Origin: Skermania piniformis
Lineage (GTDB): Bacteria > Actinomycetota > Actinomycetes > Mycobacteriales > Mycobacteriaceae
Direction of reading: 5' to 3'
Assembly: GCF_019285775.1 (NCBI RefSeq)
Contig: NZ_CP079105.1
Coordinates: 3,976,603-4,040,602, forward strand
Length of the DNA stretch: 64,000 nt
In this document: positions 20,601 to 35,600 of the stretch, piece by piece
Layout of the letters: the number at the start of each line of letters is the position of its first letter
How positions within the stretch are numbered: position 1 is the first letter of the stretch
Program-made: the position numbers and the translations under genes
Notes under the pieces: generated by a model
Seen by the model: only the letters and a program-made list of their open reading frames with translations
What the model was told of the DNA's origin: nothing
Database searches by the model: none

Positions 20601-23600
20601 CGCACCGGCGGTGTCGGCCTCGACCACCGCCTCGAACGCCGACGGTGACATGTTGACCACCCGGACGTCGCGGTCGGCGACCAGCGCCACGATCGCTGCG
20701 GGATCGAACCGGTCCGGCGCCAGCTCCAACCGGGCGCCGGTGACCAGCGCCGTCCACACCTGCTTCTGGGTCAGGTCGAACGTCGGTGCCGAGGCCACCA
20801 GAATCGCGCCACCGTCGAGCGGGCCGAGTTCGTCGGCGAACCAGCGCACCAGGTTCGCCACCCCGCCGGCCGGAACCTGGGTCGGCTTGGGCCGGCCGGT
20901 CGAGCCGGAGGTGGTGATCACGTAGGCCAGCCGGGCATCGACGGCACGTACCGGCGGCACCGGGTCGCCCGAATACGTCGCCAGCGCCATCGCATCCACG
21001 GTCAGGACCGCGATACCGGCACCGACCAACTCGGCCGCCGGACCGTCCGAACCACGCGCGACGAGCACGCAGCGCGCACCGCTGTCGGCGACCACCGATC
21101 GCACCCGAGTCACCGGCGACGTCGGATCGATCGGGGCATAAGCGGCACCGACCCGCCAGGCTGCGACCAGGCCGACCACCCATTCGAGCGAGCGACCGAT
21201 CGCGACGGCCACGACGTCGTCGGGTCGCACGCCGCAACCGAGGAGTTCGTTCGCCAGCGCGGACGCCGCCCGGTCCAGCTCGGCATAGCTCAGCTCCACC
21301 GAACCCGCGCGGACGGCGATCCGGTCCGGCCGGCGCTCGAAGGACGCCGCCAACTGCAATGCCACCGACTGCGCGACCAGCTGCTCGTCCCACATCCGAT
21401 CGGGCCCGGCACCGAGCTCGGCCAACCGGTCGGCTTCGCCGGCGGTGAACCAGCTCGCGTCACCGGCCGGCCGATCCGGGGCGGCGAGCAGCGCGCCCAG
21501 CAAGCGGCCGAACCGATCCGCCCAGTCGGCGACCGTGGCCTCGCTCAACAGCTCGGTGGCGTACAGCCATTCCACGCTGTAGTCGCCGTCGAGCTCCGGC
21601 AGCACCGACACCTGCAGGTCGAACTTCGCCGCCGGCACCCCCGGATCGACGCCGGTGACGGTGAGTCCGGGCAGCTCGAACGTCGTGTCCGCCACATTCT
21701 GGAACGCCAACATCACCTGGAACAACGGATGCCGCGCCCGCGACCGCGGCGGATCCAACACCTCCACCAACCGCTCGAACGGCACATCCGCATGCCCGAA
21801 CGCCGCCACATCCATCTCCCGAACCCCCGCCAACACCCCCGCGAACGACACCCCCAAATCCACCTCGGTCCGCAACACCAACGTATTCACAAACATCCCC
21901 ACCACATCGTCCAACGCCGCCTCACCCCGACCCGCCACCGGCGTCCCGATCGCAATATCGGACCCCCCCGACAACCGCGCCAACAACACCGCCAACCCCG
22001 CATGCACCACCATGAACGGCGTCACCCCGAACACCCGAGCACACTCGGCAATCCCCGCCACCAACACCGCATCCCACCGCACCCGCACCACACCACCGCG
22101 ACCACTGGCCACCACCGGCCGCGACCGATCCAACGGCAACCCCAACTCATCCGGCACACCCGCCAACCGCTCCCGCCAGAACCCGACCTGCCGCGCAACC
22201 ACCGACTCCGGATCCGCCTCGTCCCCCAACACCTCCCGCTGCCACACGCTGTAATCGGCATACTGCACCGCCAACGGCGCCCACCCCGGAACCCGACCCG
22301 CCACCCGCGCCGCATACGCCGCCATCACATCCCGCGCCAACACCCCCACCGACACCCCATCCGCCGAAATATGGTGCACCACAACACCCAACACACACTC
22401 ATCCCCGACAACCCCCACCCCGACAACCCGCCACAACCGCGCCCGCACCGGCACCCGCTCGGTCACATCGAAACCCACACCCACGAACTCCGACACCACC
22501 GACACCACCGCATCAGCCGAAACCTCCACCACATCCACATCCACCACCGCATCAGCCGGCTCCAACACCCGCTGATACCCCACCCCATCGAACTCCGGAT
22601 ACACCGTCCGCAACACCTCGTGCCGCACCACCACATCCCCCAACGCCAACCCCAACGCCACCACATCCACCACCCCGGACAACCGCACCACCAACGGAAT
22701 GTTGTACGCCGCCGAACCCGGATCCAACCGATTCAACAACCACATCCGCGTCTGCGCCAACGACAACGGCACCCGCCCCGACCGCACCCGCGCCACCAAC
22801 GGCACCCGCACCGCATCCAGCCCCGACTCCACCCGCGCCGCCAACCCCACCACCGACGACACCTCGAACAACAACCGCACCGGCACCACAACGTTCAACG
22901 CCGCACCCAACCGCGCCGCCACCCGCGTCGCCACCAACGAATTCCCACCCAAAACAAAGAAATCATCATCCAAACCCACCCGCTCAACCCCCAAAACCTC
23001 CGCGAACACCCCCGCCACCAACTCCTCCACCGGAGTAGTCGGCGCCCGAAACACCGCCACCTCCACCTCCGGAACCGGCAACGCCGCACGATCCAACTTC
23101 CCCGACGGCGTCAACGGCAACGCCGCCAACACCACCCACGCCTCCGGCACCATGTACCCCGGAAGCCGCTGCGACACCTCCCCCCGCACCCACTCCACAT
23201 CCACCCCGACCCCGGCATCAGCCGCAACCACATACCCCACCAACCGCCGACCCGCCACACCATCCACCACCGACACCGCCGCCTGCCCCACCCCCACCAA
23301 ACCCACCACAACCGCCTCGATCTCCCCCAACTCCACCCGCTGCCCCCGCACCTTCACCTGAAAATCAGACCGCCCCACAAACACCAACTCACCCAACACA
23401 TCCCACACCACCACATCCCCAGTCCGATACAACCGACCACCACCCACCCGACCGAACGGATCCGCCACAAACCGCTCCGCGGTCAACCCCGAGCGACCCA
23501 CATAGCCCCGGGCCAACTGCACCCCGCCCAGATACAGCTCGCCCGGCACCCCCGGTGGCACCATTGCCAAGCGCGAATCCAGCACGAAAACCTGGGTATT

Positions 23601-26600
23601 CCACACCGGTAACCCGATCGGGACCGACGCCCCCGGCTCCGTCCCGGTCACGGCGTGGAACGTCACATCGACCGCGGCCTCGGTCGGCCCGTACAAATTG
23701 TGCAAACCCGCTCGCGGCAACAGCTCTCGCGCCTGCTGCGCCACCGGGCCGGGCAATGCCTCGCCCGAGGTGAACACCAACCGCAACGCCGGCTCGGCCG
23801 GCTCCGGGACCGCGGCGACGAACGCCGCCAGCATCGACGGCACGAAGTGCACCACCGAAACCCCGAACTCGGCCAGGGCCGCAGCCAGCTCCACCGGATC
23901 CCGGTGCACATCGGGTGCCGCCACGACCAGCCGCGCGCCTACCTGCAACGGCCAGAAGAACTCCCACACCGAAACGTCGAACGTGAACGGCGTCTTCTGC
24001 AGTACCGCATCGGCGGCGGTGAGCCGGTACTCGGCCTGCATCCACAGCAGCCGGTTCACGATCGCGGCATGCGGTACCGAAACCCCCTTCGGCCGGCCGG
24101 TCGACCCGGAGGTGAACAGCACATACGCCGTGTTCGCCGGCCGCACCGGCGCGGCCCGCTCCGCATCGGTCAGCGGCGCACCGGATATGCCCGACCCGGC
24201 GGACAGGTCCAGCTCGTCCAGCCACACCACCCGACGGCCCGCGGCGCCGGGAACGTCCCAGCCGTCCCGCCGCAGCGCCAGCACCAGGTCCACTCCCGCT
24301 GCGCCCAAGACGAACTCGTTGCGCTCGACCGGATGATCCGGATCGACCGGAACGAAACCGCCACCGGCGACCACCACCGCGTACATCCCGACCACCAGCT
24401 CCACCGAACGCCGCATACCGAGCGCGACGACAACCTCCGGGCCCACCCCGAAATCGGTCAGCACCCGGGCCAGCCGGTACACCTGCTCGGCGAACTCCGC
24501 GTACGACAACTCGGCACCGGTCGACCCATCCACCACGGCTACCCCGGCCGGCGCCCGGGTCACCTGAGCGTCGAACAACGACACCAGCGTCGCTGCCGGC
24601 AGCGGTCGCGCGGTCGCGTTCACCGCAACCAACTGCGCCCGCTCCGGCGGGAACAGCAGGTCGGCCGCACCGACCGCGCGATCCGGGTACTGCAGCAGGT
24701 CGGTCAGCAGACGGGTGAACCGCTGGGCCATCGATGCGACCGTCGCTTCGTCGAACAGGTCGGCCGCGTACCGGAACGCGCCGAGCATGCCGGCCGGCGC
24801 ACCGGATTCGTCGACCACCTCGGTCAACTCCAGATGCAGATCGAAGTTCGTGGTCACCGTGTCGATGTCGACGCCGGTGACGGTGAGTCCGGGCAGCTCG
24901 AACGTCGTGTCCGCCACATTCTGGAACGCCAACATCACCTGGAACAACGGATGCCGCGCCCGCGACCGCGGCGGATCCAACACCTCCACCAACCGCTCGA
25001 ACGGCACATCCGCATGCCCGAACGCCGCCACATCCATCTCCCGAACCCCCGCCAACACCCCCGCGAACGACACCCCCAAATCCACCTCGGTCCGCAACAC
25101 CAACGTATTCACAAACATCCCCACCACATCGTCCAACGCCGCCTCACCCCGACCCGCCACCGGCGTCCCGATCGCAATATCGGACCCCCCCGACAACCGC
25201 GCCAACAACACCGCCAACCCCGCATGCACCACCATGAACGGCGTCACCCCGAACACCCGAGCACACTCGGCAATCCCCGCCACCAACACCGCATCCCACC
25301 GCACCCGCACCACACCACCGCGACCACTGGCCACCACCGGCCGCGACCGATCCAACGGCAACCCCAACTCATCCGGCACACCCGCCAACCGCTCCCGCCA
25401 GAACCCGACCTGCCGCGCAACCACCGACTCCGGATCCGCCTCGTCCCCCAACACCTCCCGCTGCCACACGCTGTAATCGGCATACTGCACCGCCAACGGC
25501 GCCCACCCCGGAACCCGACCCGCCACCCGCGCCGCATACGCCGCCATCACATCCCGCGCCAACACCCCCACCGACACCCCATCCGCCGAAATATGGTGCA
25601 CCACAACACCCAACACACACTCATCCCCGACAACCCCCACCCCGACAACCCGCCACAACCGCGCCCGCACCGGCACCCGCTCGGTCACATCGAAACCCAC
25701 ACCCACGAACTCCGACACCACCGACACCACCGCATCAGCCGAAACCTCCACCACATCCACATCCACCACCGCATCAGCCGGCTCCAACACCCGCTGATAC
25801 CCCACCCCATCGAACTCCGGATACACCGTCCGCAACACCTCGTGCCGCACCACCACATCCCCCAACGCCAACCCCAACGCCACCACATCCACCACCCCGG
25901 ACAACCGCACCACCAACGGAATGTTGTACGCCGCCGAACCCGGATCCAACCGATTCAACAACCACATCCGCGTCTGCGCCAACGACAACGGCACCCGCCC
26001 CGACCGCACCCGCGCCACCAACGGCACCCGCACCGCATCCAGCCCCGACTCCACCCGCGCCGCCAACCCCACCACCGACGACACCTCGAACAACAACCGC
26101 ACCGGCACCACAACGTTCAACGCCGCACCCAACCGCGCCGCCACCCGCGTCGCCACCAACGAATTCCCACCCAAAACAAAGAAATCATCATCCAAACCCA
26201 CCCGCTCAACCCCCAAAACCTCCGCGAACACCCCCGCCACCAACTCCTCCACCGGAGTAGTCGGCGCCCGAAACACCGCCACCTCCACCTCCGGAACCGG
26301 CAACGCCGCACGATCCAACTTCCCCGACGGCGTCAACGGCAACGCCGCCAACACCACCCACGCCTCCGGCACCATGTACCCCGGAAGCCGCTGCGACACC
26401 TCCCCCCGCACCCACTCCACATCCACCCCGACCCCGGCATCAGCCGCAACCACATACCCCACCAACCGCCGACCCGCCACACCATCCACCACCGACACCG
26501 CCGCCTGCCCCACCCCCACCAAACCCACCACAACCGCCTCGATCTCCCCCAACTCCACCCGCTGCCCCCGCACCTTCACCTGAAAATCAGACCGCCCCAC

Positions 26601-29600
26601 AAACACCAACTCACCCAACACATCCCACACCACCACATCCCCAGTCCGATACAACCGACCACCACCCACCCGACCGAACGGATCCGCCACAAACCGGGAG
26701 ATCGTGTTGTCCGCCATACCGACGTAACCGCGACCCACACCGACCCCGGACACGTAAAGTTCGCCCGGCACGCCCACCGGCACCGGACGCAGCCGGGAAT
26801 CCAACACCCACAGTCCGATCCCGGGTATCGCCCGGCCGATCGGTACCGGCAGCCGCTCGCCGGCCGCCAGATCGTGGTACGCCACCACGTCCGACGCCTC
26901 GGTCGGCCCATACGAATTCAGAACGCGGACACCCGATTCCAGCAGATCGGTGAGCGTCTCCAGCTGGATCGACTCGCCGCCGAGCACCACGGTCCGGATC
27001 TGCCGCAGCGCGCCGGGTGGGGCGGCTTCGACCACCGCCCCGAACGCCGACGGCGACATGTTCACCAAACCGGCGCCGCCGGCCGCGGCCGCGTCGGCGA
27101 TCAGCCCGGCCACCTCGATCGCATCGAACTGCGCCGGCGCCAAGACCAATCGCGCACCCGAGAGCAATGCTGCCCATACCTGCTTCTGCGTCAGGTCGAA
27201 CGTCGGCGACGATCCCACGACCACCGCCTCGCCGGCGCGGACACCGATCTCGGCGGCGAACCAGGACACCGTGTTGGCGAACCCGGCCATCGGCACGAGC
27301 ACCGGCTTGGGCCGGCCGGTCGAACCCGAGGTGGTAATGACATACGCCACCCGTCCGGGCAGGCTCGCGGCCCGGGCGGTAGCCGCCGACACCGCCGCGT
27401 CGACCGGCGCAACCAGGTGTGCGCCTTGCGCCAGAGCTGTCGCCGGGTCGAGCAGCATGACCTCGACTCCGTGCACCAGACCGGCTACCTGCGCGCGCGT
27501 CGCCTCATCCGCAACCAGTACGCCGACCACGCCCGCCCCGGACAGCACCGCACCCACCCGGGCGGCGGGCTGCTGCGGATCGACCGGCAAGTACGCTGCG
27601 CCGGCCCGCCAGACGCCCAACAACGCGACGACCCACTCCACCGAGCGGCCGATCGCCACGCCGACCACGTCGTCGACACCGGTACCGGACCGCTCCAACC
27701 AGCTCGCCACGGCCCGGGATGCCTGCACCAGTTCGGCATAGGTCAACCGAAGCCCTGCCGCTTGTACCGCCACCGCGTCCGGTTGCCGGGCTGCCACCTG
27801 GTCGATCAGTTCGACCAGCCGGGTATCCGAACCCAGGGGCGCTGTGGGCGCCGACAGCTCCCACAGTCGCGTGCGCTCGCCCGCGACGTACCAGTCGAGG
27901 TCGGCCACCGGCATCGTCGGGTCGGTGAGGATTCCGTGGAGGATCCGGTCGAACCGGTTCAGCAGAATCGCTGCGCCGTCCTCGTCGAGGACATTGTCGA
28001 AGTACTTCAGCTCGAGCGACAGTCGCGCGCCCAGCCGGACGACCAGAGTCAACGGGTAGTGCGTCGCCTCGTTGAACGCGATGTCGACCAACGACAGTCC
28101 GTCGATCTCCTGCGCACTGGCGGCGAGGCCGGCGGCGTCCACGGGGTAGGACTCGAAGACGACCAGGGTGTCGAATTCCGCGCCGGGGCCCGCCGCCTGT
28201 TGGATGTCGACGAGCCCGACGAGCTGGTGATCGAGCAGGCCGGCTTGTTCGGCTTGAAACTCGACGAGGACGTCGGCGACCCGCTGCCCGGGGGTGAAGC
28301 GCAGCCGGACGGGGAGGGTGTTGATGAACAGGCCGACCATCGATTCGACACCGGCCAGATCGGCCGGCCGGCCGGAAACGGTGGCGCCGAAGGCGATGTC
28401 CTGCCGGTCGAGGAGGCGGCCGAGCAGGATGGCCCATACGGCTTGGACGACGGTATTGGTGGTGATCCCGAGCCGGGCGGCGAGTTCGGCGACCCGCTCG
28501 GTGTCGGCGACGTCGAGTTCGGAGTGCACCGCGCCCCGGTCACCGGTGATCTCGCGGCCGGCAGCGGTATGCCCGGCGATCAGGGTGGGTTCGTCCGCTC
28601 CGCTGAAGGCGGTCGCCCAATTCTGCAGCGACACTTCCCGATCGACCTGATGCAGCCGTTGCAGATAGCCGCGATACGGCGCCACCGCGGGCAGTACCGA
28701 GTCGGCCTCGGTGGCGTAGCCGACCAACAGCTCCTGCAGCAACACCGGCATCGACCAGCCGTCGAGCACGATGTGGTGGCTGGTGACGACCAGTTTGGCG
28801 GCGCCGGCTCCGGATCGGATCAGGGTGAACCGCATCAGCGGCGGTCGATCGATACCGAACGGGGCCACCTGATCGGCCGCGATCAGCCGGTCGACCTCGT
28901 CGGCCGCGGCCACCGCATCCAGGTGGGCGAGGTCGATCTCCTGCCACCGCACCGTGACGTCGTCGAGCACCAGCTGCACCGGGTAGCCGGCCCCATCGTG
29001 GGTGAAGGCGGCGCGCAGGTTCGGGTGCCGATCGATGATCATCTGCGCCGCCGAACGCAGCCGATCCGGATCGATCGCACCGGCCAGGTCCAGCACGATC
29101 TGGGTCAGATAGACGTCGGTGGACCGGTCGGCGAGCAGCGCGTGGAACAACAGGCCGGACTGCAGCGGCGCCAGCGGCCAGATGTCGGCGAGTGTGGGGT
29201 ATTGCGCGGTCCAGCGATCGATCTCGGCCTGGCTCACCTGCACCAGCGGTACGTCGGACGGGGTGAGACCGCCGGCATCCGGGCGGGCGGCATAGTCGGT
29301 CAGCGCAGTGAGCGCCCGCTGCCACGCATCGGCCAGCTGCTGCACATCCGCGCGCGAGATCGCATCGGGCGGGAACGTGAACGTCGCATCCAGTACCGGT
29401 CCGGCAGCGGAGTCGGCGACGATCGCGTTGATGTCGATCGTCTTGTTCGCCGGACGGTCCGGGTCGCCGGGCGCGTCGACCGGTCCGAGCCCGTCGGTGG
29501 GTAGCCAGCCGAGCTCGTGCAGGTCGGCGGGCAGCTCCCCGCCGGTCACCCGACCCAGATAGTTGAAGCTGATCTGGCCGTCGTCGTAACCGGCCAGCTC

Positions 29601-32600
29601 GGCCGCCGTGTCCGGGTTCAGATATCGCAACAGGCCATAGCCGATTCCCTTGTCCGGGACTGCGAGCAACTGTTCCTTGACCGCCTTGACCGCGTCACCC
29701 GCGGCCGGTCCGCCGGCCAGCGCCTCGTCGAGATCGACTCCGGCCAGGTCGATCCGCACCGGGAACATGGTGGTAAACCAGCCGACCGTGCGCACGAGGT
29801 CGGCGCCGGCGACGACGGCCTCTTCCCGGCCGTGTCCCTCCAGCTGCAGCAGCAGCTCCGCGGAACGGCTGCGGTCGCGGCGCCGATCGAGCACCGCCAG
29901 CGCCAGTCCGGCCAGCAGACCGTCGTTCACCCCGCCCCGGAACAATCCCGGCAAGGTACCGAGCAAGGCTTGGGTAACGTTGCTCGGCAACGTGATCCGA
30001 ATCTTGTCCAGCGAATTCACCACATCGATCTGCGGATCGAAGGCGCGGTTGCCGAGCACCGGATCGGGACCGTCCAGAGTCTGCCGCCAGAAATCCAGTT
30101 CGGCGACCCGGGCCGGATCGGTCGCCTCGGCGGCGAGCGCGTGCGCCCAGCGGCGAACCGAGGTGCCGACGGCCGGCAACGCCGGTGCCCGACCGGCGGA
30201 TACCGCCGCCCAGGCGGTCACCAGATCGGTGACCAGAATCCGCCAGGAAACACCGTCGACCACCAGGTGGTGCAATACCACCAGCAGCATGCCGGGGCGC
30301 TCGTCGCGGAAGTCGAACCAGACGAACCGCAGCATCACGCCGTTGCTCGGATCCAGCTCGGCCAGCGCGGCATCGTAGGCCTGCGACGCCGTTGCGGACA
30401 GCTCGTCGGCCGACACCGTCGCCGGCAGCTCGACCCGTCGCACCACCGTATCCGCATCGATCGACCCTGGTACGGATACCTCTATGCCCCAACCACGTTC
30501 ATCGTGTACCAGGCGCGAGCGGAGGATGTCGTGCCGATCGAGAACCGCATCGATCGTCGCGACGATGCCGGCCCGGTCGATCCCCGCCGGCAGCCCGAGC
30601 GTGAGAGTTTGCACATAGCGGGAGTAGCTACCACCGCGCTCCACCGTCGCCCGGGCGATCGGCAGCAGCGGCTGCCAGCCGACACCGGCGCCGGGCAGTT
30701 CGGCGAGCACCACCGGCCGGGCATCGGTCGCCGCCGCCGCGACCGCGGCCAGACCGGCCACCGTCTTGTGCTCGAACACGTCGCGGGGGGTGAAGACGAT
30801 GCCGCGAGCTTTTGCTCGAGCGACGAGCTGGATCGAGACGATGCTGTCGCCGCCGAGGGCGAAGAACGAGTCGTCGATCCCGACCGAATCGACCCCGACC
30901 ACCTCGGCGAACAGTTCGGCCAGGGCCGTCTCCCGAGCGTTGCGCGGCGCCCGGGAATCGGCTGCAGCGCCGAAATCCGGTGTGGGTAGGGCGGTGTGGT
31001 CGAGTTTGCCGTTGATGGTGAGGGGGATGGTGTCGAGGGTGATGAAGGTGGTGGGGATCATGTAGTCGGGGAGGTGGTGGCTGGTGTGCTCGCGCAGGGT
31101 GGTGGGGTCGGGTGGGGTGGCGGGGGTGGTGGGGACGATGTAGGCGATGAGTCGGTCGATACCGCGGTCGGTGTCGTGGTCGAGGGTGACCACGGCGTGG
31201 GCGATGTGGGGGGAGGTGGTGAGGACGGCTTCGATTTCGCCGAGTTCGATGCGGAACCCGCGGAGCTGGATTTGGTTGTCGGCGCGGCCGAGGTATTCCA
31301 GTTCGTTGTGGTTGTTCCAGCGGACCACGTCCCCGGTCCGGTACAACCGGTCCGGGTGGCTGGTGGGGGCGAACGGGTCGGCGAGGAAACGCGACGCGGT
31401 CAGGGCGGGCCGGTCGAGGTAGCCGCGGGTGACCTGCCGGCCCGCGACGTACAACTCCCCGGCCACCCCGACCGGGACCGGGTGCAGCCGGGAGTCGAGG
31501 ACGTAAAGCCGGAACCCGGGGATACCCCGACCGATCACGCTCGGCCCGGCCGCGGCGGCCAGCTCCGCGGTGACGGTCGTGGCGGAGACGTGGACGGTGG
31601 TTTCGGTGATCCCGAACATGTTGGTCAACCGGACCGTGTCGTGGTGGCGGTCGAACCAGCCGGTCAGCTTCCCCGGTTCCAACGCGTCACCACCGAAGAT
31701 GACGTGCCGTAACACCAACCCCGGACCCCCGGCGGCGGGTTCGATGGTGCGGTCGGCCTCGGCGAACTGGTAGAACGCCAACGGTGTCTGGTTGAGGACC
31801 GTCACTCCCCGCGTGGTCACCAACTCGTGCACCGCGTGCGGAGACCGGGCGGTGTAGTAGTCGACCACCACCACTTCCCCGCCGTGAGCGAGGGCACCCC
31901 AGATCTCCCACACCGAGAAATCGAACGCGTACGAGTGGAACAACGTCCACACATCGGTTTCGTCGAACCCGAACAATCCCTGCGTGTTGACCAGCAACTC
32001 GACCACGTTACGGTGCTCGACCAGCACCCCTTTCGGGCGTCCGGTCGACCCCGAGGTGAAAATCACATACGCCACATCCGAACCGCGTAGCGGGCGGGTC
32101 CGGTCGGCATCGGTGACCGGCGCATCGGAATACCCCGACACCTCGACCTCGTCGGCCACCACGACCCGCGCCCCGCTCCCCGCGACCCGCCCCCGATCCG
32201 CCGCCGTGACGATCACCACCGTCGGTGCAGCATCGGCGAGCACGACCGCGATCCGCTCCGCCGGAGCACCCGGATCGACCGGCACATACCCACCCCCCGC
32301 GGTCAACACCGCCACCAACACCGCGACCAACCGCTCATCCCGCGGTAACACCACCCCGACCAACACCCCCGGCCCGACCCCGGCATCGATCAACAACCGC
32401 GCCCACCGCCCCACCAGCCCGGACAACTGCGCATACGTGACCCGCGCCGCGCCCGCCGACACCGCCACCCGCCCCGGATGCGCTGCCGCCGCCGCCGCGA
32501 ACAACCCCGCCAACGTGTCCGCCCCCGCCACAGCCCGCCCCACCGCCGGCGACCGGCCCACCGCCAGCAACGCCGCCGTCTCCGCCCCGGTCGACCACAC

Positions 32601-35600
32601 CAGATCCCCCACCACCGCCTCGGGATCGGCCACCACCGCCGCCACCAACCGGGCACACCGATCGGCGTACCCCGCGATCGTGTCCGCATCGAACAAATCC
32701 GTCGCGTACGCCCACTCGACCAGCTGCCCCCCATCGGGCTGCGGCACGAACGTCACCTGCAGATCGAACTTCACCGTCACCACCGGCAACTCGACCCCTG
32801 AGACCGCCACACCCGCCACTTCCACCGGCTCCGCCGCCGCGTTCAGGTTCTGGAACGCCACCATCACCTGGAACAACGGATGCCGCGCCGCCGACCGCGG
32901 CGGATCCAACACCTCCACCAACCGCTCGAACGGCACATCCGCATGCCCGAACGCCGCCACATCCACCCGCCGCACCTGCTCCACCACATCGACAAACCGC
33001 GCCCCCGGATCCACCCACGTCCGCAACACCAACGTGTTCACGAACATCCCCACCAACTCGTCGAGCTCGGCCTCACCCCGCCCCGCCACCGGCGTCCCCA
33101 CCGCAATATCGGACCCCCCCGACAACCGCGCCAGCAACACCGCCACCACCGCATGCACCACCATGAACGGCGTCGCGTCACACCCCCGCGCCACCCCCGC
33201 CACCCCCGCCATCACACCCGCATCCCACACCGACCGATACACCCCACCCCGACCACTGGCCACCACCGGCCGCGGCCGATCCACCGGCAACCCCACCTCC
33301 TCCGGCAACCCCGCCAACTGCCCCCGCCAAAACCCCACCTGCTCCGCCAACAACGACCCCGGATCCTCCTCCGCCCCCAACACCGCCCGCTGCCACAAGC
33401 TGTAATCCGCGTACTGCACCGGCAACGCCGCCCACCCCGGCACCCCACCCCCCACCCGCGCCGCATACGCCGCCACCACATCCCGCACCAACGGACCCAC
33501 CGAAAACCCATCCGCCGAAATATGATGCACCACCACACCCAAAACCACACCCACCACACCAGTCTCGACAGCATCAGTGTCGGTGTCGGTAGTGGTGGTG
33601 GTGAGGGGCCAGAGTCGGGCCCGGACCGGGACCCCGGTCGTGACATCGAAACCCGCACCCACGAACTCGGCGACCAACGCGGGCACCGCGTCCTCGGTGA
33701 CCGCAGCCACCACCTCGAGCTCGACCCCGGCCCGGGCCGGGTCCAGCACATCCTGGAACCCGACCCCGTCGTGTTCGGGATACACCGTGCGTAACACCTC
33801 GTGGCGGGCCACCACATCCGCCCACGCCGCCCGCACCGCGTCCACATCCACCACCCCGGACAACCGCACCACGAACGGCAGGTTGTAGATCCCCGACCCC
33901 GGATCGAACCTGTTCAGAAACCACATCCGTGACTGCGCCAACGACAACGGCACCCGCGCCGGCCGGTCCCACACCCGCAACCCCACCCGCCCGGTATCGG
34001 CATGCGACTCCAACCGCGCCGCCAACCCCGCCACCGACGACACCTCGAACAACACCCGCAACGGCACCCGCGCATCCAACGCCGCCCCCAACCGCGCCAC
34101 CACCTGCGTCGCGACCAGCGAATTACCCCCCAACGCGAAAAAGTCGTCATCGGCACCCACCCGCGCCACCCCCAACACCTGCCCGAACACCCCCGCCACA
34201 ATCTCCTCCACCGGCGTCGACGGCGCCCGGAACACCTCCACCCGCGCCTGCGGCGCCGGCAACGCCGCCCGGTCCAACTTCCCCGCCGCGTTCACCGGCA
34301 ACTCCTCGAGCACCACCACCGCGTCCGGCACCATATACACCGGCAACTCCCGCCCCACCAGCACCCGTAACCCGTCCGGATCCACCCCCACCACCGGATC
34401 CGCCGCCACCACATACGCCACCAACTGCTGCCCCTGACCCCCCTCGAACACCGTCACCACCACCTGACCCACCCCCGCCACCCCCGCGAACACCGCCTCG
34501 ATCTCCCCCAACTCGATCCGCTGCCCCCGGAACTTCACCTGAAAATCCGACCGCCCCACATACACCAACTCACCCGCCGCGTCCCACACCACCACATCCC
34601 CCGTCCGATACAACCGGCCCCCACCCACCACATCGAACGGATCGGCCACAAACCGCTCCGCCGTCAAATCCGGACGACCCGCATACCCCCGCGCCACCTG
34701 CACCCCACCCAGATACAACTCACCCGCCACCCCCACCGGCACCAACCCCAACCGGCCGTCCAACACATACACCCGCGAATTCCACACCGGCACCCCGATC
34801 GGCACCGACACCCCCCCATCCGACACCCCCGCCTGCCGATACGTGATCGACACCGCAGCCTCGGTCGGCCCGTACAAATTGTGCACCCGCGCCCCCGGCG
34901 CCACCCCCGCGAACGCCCGCACCACCGACGTCGGCAACGCCTCCCCGATCACCAACACATCCCGCAACGACCCCAACAACCCCCCCTCGACAAACCCCGC
35001 GAACACCCCCAACATCGACGGCACGAAATCGGTCACCGTCACCGCATACTCCGCGATCAACCCCGCCACATACCCCACATCCCGCTGCCCCCCCGGCACC
35101 GCCAACACCACCCGCCCCCCCACCCACAACGGCGCGAAAAACCCCCACAACGACACATCGAACGTCGTCGCCGTCTTCTGCAACCACACCACCGAACCGT
35201 CGAACCCGTACTCCGCCACCAACCACACCATCTGATTCACCACCGCCGCATGCGGTACCACCACCCCCTTCGGCCGCCCCGTCGACCCCGACGTGAACAA
35301 CACATACGCGGTATTCCCCGGACGTACCACACCCCGACGCTCCCCCACCGACACCGGCGCCCCCGACCACACCGACCCCGCAGAAAGATCCACCTCGTCC
35401 AACCACACCACCGAACAACCCCCCGGCACCACCCCCCCATCACCCCGAACACTCAACACACACAACGGATCCGCCACACCCAACACATACGACACCCGCT
35501 CCGCCGGATGATCCGGATCCACCGGCACAAACCCCCCACCCGCCCGCAACACCGCATACATCCCCACCACCAACTCCACCGAACGCCGCAACACCAACCC

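Noticed and set aside
21646-26696. Long repeat considered as an insertion sequence or transposon
   Set aside because: It is wholly in-frame NRPS code with no terminal inverted repeats, target duplications or transposase.
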